From: DATLZM01 sp035559315 | Lineage (GTDB): Bacteria; Actinomycetota; UBA4738; HRBIN12 | Direction: 5' to 3' | DNA: 64,000 nt | Assembly (NCBI GenBank): GCA_035559315.1 | Contig: DATMBJ010000123.1 | Span: forward strand, 1 to 64,000 | Shown: piece after piece, positions 1 to 7,558 of the stretch | Numbering within the stretch: position 1 is the first letter of the stretch | How the letters are laid out: every line of letters starts with the position of its first letter | Position numbers and translations under genes: made by a program | Notes under the pieces: model-generated | Databases searched by the model: none | The model's input: only the letters and a program-made list of their open reading frames with translations | What the model was told of the DNA's origin: nothing

Positions 1-914
1 CCGTAGAGGTAGACCGCCATGATCACCATCGGCACCGCGGAGAACGCCGCCGCGAGCGGGAGGTTCCCGGCGGTCCCCTGCTGGAGGTAGACGACGGCCC
101 CGATGTAGAAGCTCGAGTTCCCGATGATCTGCGGGATGATGAAATCCCCGAGCGTGAGCGAGAACGTGAAGATCGAGCCCGCGACCAGCCCGGGGAGCGC
201 GAGCGGCAGGATCACGCGACGGAAGGTCATCCCGGGCCGCGCCCCGAGGTCGCTCGAGGCGTCGAGCACCGAGGACGGCACCCGCTCCAGGGCCGCGTGG
301 AGCGGGAGGATCATGTACGGGAGCCAGGTGTAGACGAAGACGACGAACCGGCCGAGCTCCGAGGCCGAGAGCGATGCGCCGCCCACCCCCGGCAACCCCA
401 GCGCGAACCGCAGGGCCCCTTCCAGCCCGAGCCGATCCACGAACCAGGTGAGGATCCCGTCGCGCGCGAGGATCAGCTTCCAGGCGAGCACCCGGACCAG
501 GTAGTTCGACCACAGCGGCATCAGCACGCCGATGTAGAGCAGCGTCCGGGCCCTCGGGCTCGCGTAGCGGGCCATGTAGTAGGCGAGGGGGAACGCGATC
601 GCGCCGCACGCCACGGTCACCGCCGCGGCCATCGCGGTGGTGCGCACGATGATGTCCCGGCTCGCCGGCTCGAGGAGCTGCGCGTAGGTGGCGAGCGTGA
701 ACCGCCGGACCAGGAGGCCCGTGAACTCCTCGATCCGCCAGAACCCGTGCAGGACGAGCGCCCCCAGGGACCCCAGGTAGACCACCCCGAGCCACGCGAG
801 CCCCGGCGAGAGCAGCAGGGCCAGCCGGAGGCGCGGGTGCCGGAAGAGGAACGCCGACATCCGCCGGCCGAAGGACCGCGGCACGGCCACCGGGCGCGCC
901 GCGGTCACGGCCAC
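1..914 (-). CDS. potB: Spermidine/putrescine-type ABC permease, PotB-like (3' end outside window)
   Basis: Membrane permease of an ABC importer for polyamine-like substrates. Reading the minus strand from 914 down to base 1 gives an open frame with several hydrophobic helices. It also has a binding-protein-dependent permease signature: the EAA-loop region reads DASSDLGARPGMTFRRVILP, followed by PLALPGLVAGSI. The gene runs off the left edge, so the last transmembrane segment or two are missing. Start is GTG at 914 or GTG at 908; neither has a clear ribosome site. It lies 73 nt after the binding-protein gene, with a GC hairpin between. Family assignment is strong from context with potA and potD. 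Substrate is inferred, not proven; a second permease (PotC) probably lies beyond base 1. Confidence 0.88.
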   Translation of the reverse strand, partial: MAVTAARPVAVPRSFGRRMSAFLFRHPRLRLALLLSPGLAWLGVVYLGSLGALVLHGFWRIEEFTGLLVRRFTLATYAQLLEPASRDIIVRTTAMAAAVTVACGAIAFPLAYYMARYASPRARTLLYIGVLMPLWSNYLVRVLAWKLILARDGILTWFVDRLGLEGALRFALGLPGVGGASLSASELGRFVVFVYTWLPYMILPLHAALERVPSSVLDASSDLGARPGMTFRRVILPLALPGLVAGSIFTFSLTLGDFIIPQIIGNSSFYIGAVVYLQQGTAGNLPLAAAFSAVPMVIMAVYLY

Positions 915-936
915 GGCGCGCCCCCACGGCCCGGGG

Positions 937-960
937 GGCGGGGCCCCGCCGGGCCCCGCC
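937..960 (-). other. GC stem-loop between potD and potB
   Basis: The 8-base arms ggcggggc (937-944) and gccccgcc (953-960) are perfectly complementary, with further self-complementary sequence between them. There is no T tract. Hairpins at this place, after a binding-protein gene and before its permease, commonly give more binding protein than permease by protecting mRNA or partly stopping transcription. That role is inferred. Confidence 0.45.
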
Positions 961-987
961 CCGCCCGCTCCGTCCGGCTCCGGGCGA

Positions 988-2217
988 TCACCGCCCGCCG
1001 ATCACCGCGACGTAGTTCGTCACCCACTCGTGGTAGGGCACGCACTCGGTCGCGGGATCGTCGTCGAAGCAGTCCGCCTGCGGCGTCTTCCAGAAGAAGA
1101 TCTTGTCGAAGTTGTCGATCCCGTTGATCTGGCAGCCCTCGGGGCCGAGGAGCTCGTTGCCCTCGCAGGCCGACGGCACGACCGGCACCGATCCGAACCA
1201 CGCGGCCAGGTCGCCCTGGAGCTTCTCGTTGAGCGACCAGTTCAACCACATGTACGCGCAGTTCGGGTGCGGCGCGTCCACGTGCATCATCGTGGTGTCG
1301 GCCCACCCGGTGGCGCCCTCTTCGGGGACCACCGAGTCGATCGGCTCCTCCTCCACGAACTTCAGCCAGTTCACCTGGAACGGCCAGGACGTGGACGCGA
1401 CGACGCCCTCCTTCTTGAAGTCGTCGATCTGGATGAACGCGTCGTGCCAGTAGCGGAACACGAGCTCGCGCTGCTGACGCAGGAGGTCGAGCGCCGCCTC
1501 GAACTGGTCCCGGTTGAGCGCGTAGGGATCGGTGATCCCGAGCTCGGGCCGGTGCCGCATCAGGTACAGCGCGGCGTCGGCCACGTAGATCGGGCCGTCG
1601 TAGGCCTCGATCCGGCCCCGGTTCGACCGCCCGTCGGGGAGCGTCATCTCCTCGAACACGACGTTCCAGGAGGTCGGCGGCGCCCCCTTGAAGGCCTCGG
1701 TGTTGTACATGAGCACGTTCGAGCCCCACTGGTAGGGGACCCCGTAGTGCTCCTTCGTCCCGTCGCCGTCCTTGTCCACGGTGTGCCACGGCGCTTCCTG
1801 CAGGCGCGGGTCGATCTTGTCGTAGTCCTCGATCAGGTCGATGTTGATCGGCTGGACGGTGTCGCCGAACACGAGCCGCAGGCTCGCGTCGCCCGAGGCC
1901 GTGACGAGGTCGAACCCCGAGCCCTCCTGCATCAGGGCCACCATCTCGTCGGAGGTGTTCGCGGTCTTCACGTTCACCTCGCAGCCGGTGTCGGCCTCGA
2001 ACTGGGTCACCCAGTCGTAGTTGGGATCGGTCGAGCCGTCCTCGATGTAGCCGGGCCAGGCGATGATGTTGACCTGGCCCTCGCCCTCCCCGATCTCGGT
2101 GAGCATCCCGCCGGCCCCGCCGGCCGGCCCCTCCGGTTGCTCCGCCGCCCCGCCGCAGGCCGCCGCGACCAGCACGACGGCCGCGAGGAGCGCGAACACG
2201 CGCGGTCCGTTCCTCAT
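988..2217 (-). CDS. potD: Extracellular polyamine-binding lipoprotein, PotD-like
   Basis: Solute-binding protein (409 aa) that captures the substrate outside the membrane and delivers it to the PotB-type permease. The N-terminus has a signal peptide with a lipobox-like VAAAC around residue 20, so it should be lipid-anchored, followed by a short acidic/Gly-rich linker. The mature part has the PotD-family opening VNIIAWPGYIE and the family pattern LVTASGDASLRLVFGD. Length is slightly above the usual 350-370 aa. The ATG at 2217 overlaps the potA stop by 4 nt, so translation is probably coupled. Polyamine specificity is by family only; related proteins bind other cations or amino-acid derivatives. 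Confidence 0.88.
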   Translation of the reverse strand: MRNGPRVFALLAAVVLVAAACGGAAEQPEGPAGGAGGMLTEIGEGEGQVNIIAWPGYIEDGSTDPNYDWVTQFEADTGCEVNVKTANTSDEMVALMQEGSGFDLVTASGDASLRLVFGDTVQPINIDLIEDYDKIDPRLQEAPWHTVDKDGDGTKEHYGVPYQWGSNVLMYNTEAFKGAPPTSWNVVFEEMTLPDGRSNRGRIEAYDGPIYVADAALYLMRHRPELGITDPYALNRDQFEAALDLLRQQRELVFRYWHDAFIQIDDFKKEGVVASTSWPFQVNWLKFVEEEPIDSVVPEEGATGWADTTMMHVDAPHPNCAYMWLNWSLNEKLQGDLAAWFGSVPVVPSACEGNELLGPEGCQINGIDNFDKIFFWKTPQADCFDDDPATECVPYHEWVTNYVAVIGGR

Positions 2218-3314
2218 CGTCCCCCCTCCTTCTCGGGATCCTGTCCTTCGGTACGAGCCTCCTCGACCGGGCGGTTGTGCTGGCGGTCCCAGAGGAGCCG
2301 CACCCGGCGGCCCCGGACCTGGAGCGCCTCGGTCGAGGACGTCGTGAGGTTCTGCTGGACCACCACGAGCTCGGCCCCCGCGTCGAGCTCCACCACGTAC
2401 TTCGTGAGCGCGCCCAGGTACGCGACGTCCCGCACCGTCCCGGTGGCGCTGCACTCGCCGGGACCGGGCTCCCGCCCCGGATCGACGAGGTGGATCTTCT
2501 CGGGACGCACCGTGAACGGCTCGGGCGAGCCGGCGACGGCCAGCGCGGCGTCGCCGGCGAGCACGTTCGAGGTGCCCACGAACCCCGCGACGAACGCCGT
2601 GGCCGGGCGCTCGTAGACGTCGGCCGGGCTCCCCACCTGCTCCACCCGGCCCTGGTTGAACACGGCCAGGCGGTCGCTCATCGTGAGCGCCTCCTCCTGG
2701 TCGTGGGTGACGTAGACGAACGTGAGCCCGACCTGCCGCTGGATGTTCTTGAGCTCGATCTGCATCGCCTGGCGCAGCTTGAGGTCGAGGGCGCCGAGGG
2801 GCTCGTCCAGGAGCAGCACCTTGGGGCGGATCACGAGCGCCCGGGCGAGGGCCACGCGCTGGCGCTGGCCGCCCGAGAGCTGCGAGGGGCGGCGCCCTCC
2901 GAACCCCTCCAGGCGGACCATGGCGAGGGCCTCCTCGACCCGCCGGGCCCGCTCGGGCTTGGGGACCTTCCGGACCATCAGCCCGTAGCCCACGTTCTCC
3001 GCCACGGTCATGTGCGGGAACAGGGCGTAGTCCTGGAAGACGGTGTTCACGTCGCGCTCGTAGGGCGGGAGGTCGGTGACGTCGCGCCCGTCGAGGTACA
3101 CCCGCCCCTCGGTCGGCGCCTCGAACCCCGCGATCAGGCGGAGGCACGTGGTCTTCCCCGATCCCGAGGGGCCGAGGAGCGAGAAGAACTCGCCGGGGCG
3201 GACGTCGAGGTCGACGCCGTCCACGGCGACCACATCGCCGAAGCGCTTGCGCACGCCGTCGAGGCGGACGGCCGCCACGGCCGTCGCCTCCGGGCGGGCT
3301 CGCGCCCTCTCCAT
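2214..3314 (-). CDS. potA: Polyamine-type ABC transporter ATPase, PotA-like
   Basis: Cytoplasmic ATPase (366 aa) that powers the importer. Walker A GPSGSGKT, signature LSGGQRQR, Walker B VLLLDEPLGALD and the switch His in YVTHDQEEA are all present. A C-terminal TOBE-type regulatory domain follows (FTVRPEKI, then a second beta-barrel stretch). I chose ATG 3314 because homology to the nucleotide-binding domain starts soon after it; the frame stays open upstream without family-like sequence. It is the first gene of potA-potD-potB. A hairpin at 3376-3397 separates it from pyrD, so it probably has its own promoter; I see no strong one. Confidence 0.92.
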   Translation of the reverse strand: MERARARPEATAVAAVRLDGVRKRFGDVVAVDGVDLDVRPGEFFSLLGPSGSGKTTCLRLIAGFEAPTEGRVYLDGRDVTDLPPYERDVNTVFQDYALFPHMTVAENVGYGLMVRKVPKPERARRVEEALAMVRLEGFGGRRPSQLSGGQRQRVALARALVIRPKVLLLDEPLGALDLKLRQAMQIELKNIQRQVGLTFVYVTHDQEEALTMSDRLAVFNQGRVEQVGSPADVYERPATAFVAGFVGTSNVLAGDAALAVAGSPEPFTVRPEKIHLVDPGREPGPGECSATGTVRDVAYLGALTKYVVELDAGAELVVVQQNLTTSSTEALQVRGRRVRLLWDRQHNRPVEEARTEGQDPEKEGGR

Positions 3315-3375
3315 CGTCGGTTGGACCGTCGGGGGCTCCGCTCGGCTCAAGGGTCCGATGATCGTCCACGAAGCA

Positions 3376-3397
3376 CCGGCGGATCGCAACCCGCCGG
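3376..3397 (-). terminator. Hairpin downstream of pyrD
   Basis: Perfect 7-bp inverted repeat ccggcgg (3376-3382) / ccgccgg (3391-3397) with an 8-nt loop, 24 nt after the pyrD stop. No T tract. It probably ends pyrD transcription before the potA operon. Confidence 0.4.
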
Positions 3398-3420
3398 AGC
3401 GGCGCACGGAGGGCTCGCGC

Positions 3421-4437
3421 TCACGCCGCTCCGACCAGGTCCGCCAGGGCCCCGCCGCCCGTATCGAGGTGGTCGAGGAGCCCGCGGAGGATCCGGCCCA
3501 CGACGCGCGGGCCCTCGTAGACGAGGGCGGTGTAGATCTGGACCGTGGCCGCGCCGGCCCGGAGACAGGCGAGCGCCTCGGTCGGGCCCGAGATCCCCCC
3601 GCAGGCGTTGATCGGGAGCTCCCCTCCGGTCGCCTCCCGGACCTCGGCCACGATCCGGGGGGTGTCGGCGGCGAGGGCGGCCCCGGAGAGCCCGCCCCGC
3701 CCGGCCGCGAGCCTGGGGTCCGCCACCGGCCGGGTGTTCGAGCACGTGAGGCCGTCGGCCCCGCCCTCCTGGGCGACGCGCGCGAACGCCAGGACCGCCT
3801 CGCGCTCCCGCGCCGTCCGGAACGGGGGGAGCTTCACGAAGATCGGGACCCGCCGCTCGGCCCGGAGGGCGGCGAGGAGCCGGGCCAGGTGGGCCTCGTC
3901 GTCCCGGTCCCGGCCCCACGTCACGTTCGGACAGCTCGCGTTGAGCTCGACCGCGTCGACCAGGGGGGCGACCAGGCGGTGGGCGACCACCACGTCCTCG
4001 ACCGCCTCGTCGGCCAGGCTCACCCAGCGGGGCGCGGTCCGGGGCGAGCGGAGGAGGTTCTCGGCGGCCGCCGCGGCCCCCGGGTTCGGCAGTCCCATCG
4101 CGTTGGTCATCGAGCGCCGCCGGGGGTAGCGGACGATCCGCGGCCGCGGGTTCCCCTCCCGCGGCCGCCGGGTGATCGTGCCGCCCACGACGTAGCCGAA
4201 CCCGAGCGCGCCGAGCGCCCCGAGGCGTGCGCAGGCCTTGTCGAACCCGGCCGCGAGGCCCAGGGGGTTCTCCAGCCGGATCCCGGCCACGGTGGTCGCC
4301 AGCCGCTCGTCGTGGGGGGCGTCCCCCAGGCGCTCCCACGGGAGCGGCAGCGCGAGGAGGCCCATGACCAGGCGGTGGGCGAGCTCCGGGTCCAGGGCGA
4401 GGAACGCGCGCCGCGCGAGCGGCCAGGTCCGGTCCAT
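3421..4437 (-). CDS. pyrD: Dihydroorotate dehydrogenase, class 2-like with a Cys in the catalytic loop
   Basis: Oxidises dihydroorotate to orotate in pyrimidine synthesis (338 aa). The N-terminus ARRAFLALDPELAHRL is the amphipathic membrane-contact helix typical of class 2 (quinone-linked) enzymes, and NPLGLAAGFDK is the FMN/substrate motif. The catalytic-loop motif reads NASCPN with Cys at residue 169. Class 2 enzymes normally have Ser there (NxSSPN), while Cys is the class 1 base, so the enzyme looks mixed. It is divergent from pyrE with only 23 nt between start codons. Overlapping -10-like hexamers lie in that gap, so both transcripts may be nearly leaderless. Confidence 0.9.
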   Translation of the reverse strand: MDRTWPLARRAFLALDPELAHRLVMGLLALPLPWERLGDAPHDERLATTVAGIRLENPLGLAAGFDKACARLGALGALGFGYVVGGTITRRPREGNPRPRIVRYPRRRSMTNAMGLPNPGAAAAAENLLRSPRTAPRWVSLADEAVEDVVVAHRLVAPLVDAVELNASCPNVTWGRDRDDEAHLARLLAALRAERRVPIFVKLPPFRTAREREAVLAFARVAQEGGADGLTCSNTRPVADPRLAAGRGGLSGAALAADTPRIVAEVREATGGELPINACGGISGPTEALACLRAGAATVQIYTALVYEGPRVVGRILRGLLDHLDTGGGALADLVGAA

Positions 4438-4445
4438 CGGCCGCC

Positions 4446-4452
4446 TATGCTA
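4446..4452. promoter_or_regulatory. Overlapping divergent -10 elements for pyrD and pyrE
   Basis: TATGCT on the plus strand (4446-4451) lies 9 nt before the pyrE ATG. TAGCAT on the minus strand (complement of 4447-4452) lies 9 nt before the pyrD ATG. The two hexamers overlap by 5 bases, so polymerase could serve only one direction at a time. Confidence 0.45.
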
Positions 4453-4460
4453 CGCGGGCG

Positions 4461-5036
4461 ATGGGCGAGGCACCGGACACCGGCGTCGGGGCGCGGGGCG
4501 ACCTGGCCCGCCGGCTCCTCGCCGCCTCCGAGCTCCGCGGGGACTTCGTGCTGTCCTCCGGGCGGCGTTCCTCGGTCTACTTCGACAAGTTCCGCTTCCT
4601 CACCGACCCCGCCCTGCTCCGGGAGCTGGCCCGGGCCGTGGCCTCGCTGCTGCCCCCCGGGGTCACGCTCCTCGCCGCCCCCGAGGGCGCCGCGATGCTC
4701 CTCGTGGCCGCCGTGGCCCTCGAGACCGGCCTGCCGATCGCCGTCGTGCGGAAGGAGCGGAAGGCCTACGGGACCCGCGCGCTGGTCGAGGGCGTCGTGC
4801 CGCCGGGCGCCCGGGCCGCGCTCCTCGAGGACGTGAGCACCACCGGCGGCCAGGTGCTCCGGGCGGCCCGCGCGCTCGAGGCGGAGGGCGCGCGGGTCGA
4901 GGCCATCGTCCTCGCGATCGACCGCGGCGGCGCCGACGCGCTCCGGACCGCGGGCTACCGGGTGGAGGCGGTGGCCTCGCTCCGCCCGGAGGGGCCGGGG
5001 GCGGGGCCCGAGGAGCCCGGGGGCGTCACGGCCTGA
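4461..5036 (+). CDS. pyrE: Orotate phosphoribosyltransferase
   Basis: Joins orotate and PRPP to give OMP in pyrimidine synthesis (191 aa, usual size). The PRPP-binding loop is AALLEDVSTTGGQ, matching the family pattern of acidic pair followed by TTG. VVRKERKAYGT provides the flexible-loop Lys residues, and FVLSSGRRSSVYFDKF is the N-terminal family motif. It is divergent from pyrD, and the two encode consecutive pathway steps. Its last 11 nt overlap the end of the convergent methyltransferase gene. The ATG has no clear Shine-Dalgarno site; a TATGCT 9 nt upstream suggests a very short leader. Confidence 0.92.
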   Translation: MGEAPDTGVGARGDLARRLLAASELRGDFVLSSGRRSSVYFDKFRFLTDPALLRELARAVASLLPPGVTLLAAPEGAAMLLVAAVALETGLPIAVVRKERKAYGTRALVEGVVPPGARAALLEDVSTTGGQVLRAARALEAEGARVEAIVLAIDRGGADALRTAGYRVEAVASLRPEGPGAGPEEPGGVTA

Positions 5037-5760
5037 CGCAGCGCCAGATCCTGAGGCGCCAGAGCAGCCGGCTCCCGCGCCGCTGGAGGTTCAGCAGCCC
5101 CTCCTTCATCAGCCTCGCGATCGCCACCGAGCGGGCCACGAGGTCCGGGAGCGGGAACTCCCGCTCCAGGACCGGCTCCATGTTCCGCTCGCCGAACACC
5201 CGCCGGGCGGCCTCGATCACCCGCCGCTCGTCCTGGATCGTCCCCGTGGGGAGGTAGAGCCGGCCCCGGGGGGCGAGCGTGTCGCCGATGCTCTCGAGCA
5301 TCGCGACCGGGAGCTCCGCGCCCGTGGGACCCCCGGCCCGCCCGTCGGGGAACCACCCGGCGACCTCCGCGATCTCGTCGGGGATCCCCGAGACGTCGCC
5401 GATCAGCACGGTGGCCCGCACGTCCCGCACCGGCTCCAGGAGGTTCCCCTCGCGGAACTCGGTCACTCCCTCGAGCCCCAGCCGCCGCGCGTTGAGCCGG
5501 GCGGCCTCGACCGCGGCCGGCGAGAGGTCGCACCCCACCACCCGCCGGGCCCCGAGGCGTGCGGCCACGAACGAGAGCACGCCGCTCCCGCAGCCCACGT
5601 CGATCACGGTGTCCTCGGGTGAGATCTCGAGGGCGTCGGCGATCGTGCGGCTCGTGTGGGTGGGCTGGAACACGCCGGGGGTGACGAGCAGCGTGAAGGG
5701 ACCGGTTCGGCCCCTCCACTCGATCTCGTTCGGAGCCTGGTCGGCCTCGGACGTCGGCAT
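5026..5760 (-). CDS. SAM-dependent methyltransferase, PrmA/HemK-like fold
   Basis: Class I methyltransferase (244 aa). The SAM-binding motif I is VIDVGCGSGVLSF, followed by VVGCDLSPAAVEAA (motif II acidic residue). The PTHTSRTIADAL stretch before it resembles release-factor and ribosomal-protein methyltransferases, but the target cannot be told. I chose ATG 5760 because a TTGACG-N17-CACGAT promoter (5771-5799) lies inside the longer upstream reading, whose first possible start overlaps the -35 box. The C-terminal third is Arg- and Trp-rich. It follows the DUF309 gene on the same strand and ends convergently inside the pyrE 3' end. Confidence 0.72.
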   Translation of the reverse strand: MPTSEADQAPNEIEWRGRTGPFTLLVTPGVFQPTHTSRTIADALEISPEDTVIDVGCGSGVLSFVAARLGARRVVGCDLSPAAVEAARLNARRLGLEGVTEFREGNLLEPVRDVRATVLIGDVSGIPDEIAEVAGWFPDGRAGGPTGAELPVAMLESIGDTLAPRGRLYLPTGTIQDERRVIEAARRVFGERNMEPVLEREFPLPDLVARSVAIARLMKEGLLNLQRRGSRLLWRLRIWRCVRP

Positions 5761-5770
5761 GGGCCCGCCC

Positions 5771-5799
5771 ATCGTGGCGGTCCCGGCCCCGGCCGTCAA
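5771..5799 (-). promoter_or_regulatory. Promoter of the methyltransferase gene
   Basis: TTGACG (complement of 5794-5799), 17-nt spacer, CACGAT (complement of 5771-5776), then 10 nt to the ATG at 5760. One of the better -35/-10 pairs in the window. Confidence 0.5.
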
Positions 5800-5814
5800 C
5801 CCGCGGGCCGCCGA

Positions 5815-6309
5815 TCAGAGCTCGGGGGCGCGGACCCGCGCGTCCTCCCCCACCGCGAGCTCCCCCCGCTCCAGGGCGGCGGCGTCGGCCTCCGCCTTCG
5901 CCGCCACCGCTGCGGTATCGACCCCGCGGTGGCCGACCGGGTACCGCCCGATCCGGCGGGCGGCGCGGCGGAGGAGGGTCACCGCGCCGTGGCGGTTGCC
6001 GCGGAGCAGGTGGACGTAGCCCGCGCCGAGCTGCGACAGGCCCTTGAAGAACTCGGCGTCGTCCGTGTCGCGGGCCTGCTTCCAGGCCGTCTCCCACGCC
6101 TCGTGGGCCGGGAAGAACCGCCCCGCGTTGAAGTGCGCCCGGGCCAGCTCGTGGTTCCGCTCGAGGGGGAGCGCGTCGAAGTCCTCCAGCCGGAGGCGGT
6201 CCGGGGACCCCCACGGCTGGGGCCGGCCCAGCTCGTCCCTGGGCCGCTCCGGCTTGTTCCGCCGGGGCGTCGGCTTCCCGCTCTTGCCCTCCGCCTCCCT
6301 CCTGGCCAC
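5815..6309 (-). CDS. DUF309 family protein
   Basis: Small helical protein (164 aa) of unknown role. The DUF309 core is HFNAGRFFPAHEAWETAWK followed by FFKGLSQLGAGYVHLLRGN, with conserved His-Glu and Trp residues in the helix pair. The first 45 residues are basic and low-complexity. GTG 6309 was chosen because TACGAT (complement of 6316-6321) sits exactly 6 nt before it, which fits the leaderless pattern seen across the window. It lies 54 nt upstream of the methyltransferase gene on the same strand. The family has no assigned reaction. Confidence 0.8.
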   Translation of the reverse strand: MARREAEGKSGKPTPRRNKPERPRDELGRPQPWGSPDRLRLEDFDALPLERNHELARAHFNAGRFFPAHEAWETAWKQARDTDDAEFFKGLSQLGAGYVHLLRGNRHGAVTLLRRAARRIGRYPVGHRGVDTAAVAAKAEADAAALERGELAVGEDARVRAPEL

Positions 6310-6315
6310 GCGACC

Positions 6316-6321
6316 ATCGTA
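6316..6321 (-). promoter_or_regulatory. -10 hexamer of the DUF309 gene
   Basis: TACGAT on the minus strand, 6 nt before the GTG start at 6309. It predicts a leaderless mRNA. Confidence 0.45.
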
Positions 6322-6355
6322 CCGATACCCTCGGCTCGGAACCCTGGAGGCGAGG

Positions 6356-7549
6356 TTGGCGAGACCCGAGACCACCGGCGGACCGGTCCCGGCGCGGGAG
6401 CGGGAGCCCGCGCAGATGCCCCCCTGGGTCCCGCGGCTGATCCTGCTCGTGATCCTCTCGGGGTTCGCCGCCTACGCGGCCCTCGCGCTCCTCCGCGAGC
6501 TCCGTCCGATCCTGATCTGGCTCCTCGTGGCCCTGTTCCTCTCGTTCGCGATGGAGCCCGCGGTGAACTGGCTCGTGCGCCGGGGCTGGCGCCGGGGCGC
6601 GGCCACCGGGCTCGTGCTCGCCGCCCTCGCCCTGGGCTTCCTCGCGATGCTCGCGCTCATGATCCCGCTCGTGATCGCCCAGGTGAGCGAGCTCGTCCGG
6701 CAGCTCCCGGGCTGGCTCGAGCGGGCGAGCCGCCTCACGGAGCGCTGGTTCGACATCGAGCTGACCGGCGAGGCCATCGTGGAGCGGATCGGCAGCGCCC
6801 AGGACGCGCTGGCCCGGATCGCGACGAACATCGCGCAGGCCGGCGTGGTGATCCTCGGGGCCCTGTTCCAGATGCTCACGATCGGGCTGTTCGCGTTCTA
6901 CCTCGTGGCCGACGGCCCCCGCTTCCGGCGGGCGGTCTGTCGCCTCCTGCCTCCGCAGCGGCAGCGCGAGGTCCTCGACGCCTGGGAGATCGCGATCGAG
7001 AAGACCGGCGGGTACCTGTACTCGCGGCTCTTGCTCGCGGCGATCTCCTCCGCCGCCTCCTTCCTCGCGCTCACGGTCCTCGGGGTGCCCTTCGCGCTGC
7101 CGCTCGCGCTCTGGCTCGGGCTGGTGTCGCAGTTCATCCCGGTGATCGGGACCTACATCGCGGCGGCCGTGCCGCTCCTCGTCGCGCTCCTCGACGAGCC
7201 GCTCTCGGCCCTGATCTTCCTCGGCTACGTGCTCGTGTACCAGCAGGTGGAGAACTACTTGCTGGCGCCCCGGATCAGCGCCCGGACCATGCAGCTCCAC
7301 CCGGCGGTCGCGTTCTTCGCCGCGCTCGCCGGCGGCGCCCTGTCGGGGGCGGTGGGGGCCTTCCTCGCGCTTCCCGCGGCCGCCATCATCCAGGCCGTGG
7401 TCTCGACCTACGTCCGCCCCCACGAGGTGGTGGAGACCGACCTCACCCGGGAGGAGGTGGGGAGGGTCCCGCCCCCGGGCCGGGAGCGCCGCTCCTGGCT
7501 GGCGAGGATGCTGGCGCGGGGCCGGACGGAGCCCCCCGGGGAGGGCTGA
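6356..7549 (+). CDS. AI-2E family membrane transporter
   Basis: Integral membrane protein (397 aa, family-typical) with about eight hydrophobic helices and the family landmarks FAFYLVADGP and SQFIPVIGTYIAA. The latter is followed by QQVENYLLAPRIS near the C-terminus. Members are called AI-2 exporters (TqsA) but several are sodium-proton antiporters, so the substrate is open. The start is TTG at 6356: a GGAGG at 6346-6350 stands 5 nt before it. ATG 6416 is the alternative. A short basic tail follows the last helix. The GH38 gene begins 9 nt after its stop, suggesting co-transcription. Confidence 0.82.
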   Translation: MARPETTGGPVPAREREPAQMPPWVPRLILLVILSGFAAYAALALLRELRPILIWLLVALFLSFAMEPAVNWLVRRGWRRGAATGLVLAALALGFLAMLALMIPLVIAQVSELVRQLPGWLERASRLTERWFDIELTGEAIVERIGSAQDALARIATNIAQAGVVILGALFQMLTIGLFAFYLVADGPRFRRAVCRLLPPQRQREVLDAWEIAIEKTGGYLYSRLLLAAISSAASFLALTVLGVPFALPLALWLGLVSQFIPVIGTYIAAAVPLLVALLDEPLSALIFLGYVLVYQQVENYLLAPRISARTMQLHPAVAFFAALAGGALSGAVGAFLALPAAAIIQAVVSTYVRPHEVVETDLTREEVGRVPPPGRERRSWLARMLARGRTEPPGEG

Positions 7550-7558
7550 GCGGGGGCC

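Noticed and set aside
5761..5799. Longer N-terminus of the methyltransferase starting at 5799
   Set aside because: That start overlaps the -35 box of a good promoter, and the added residues show no family resemblance.
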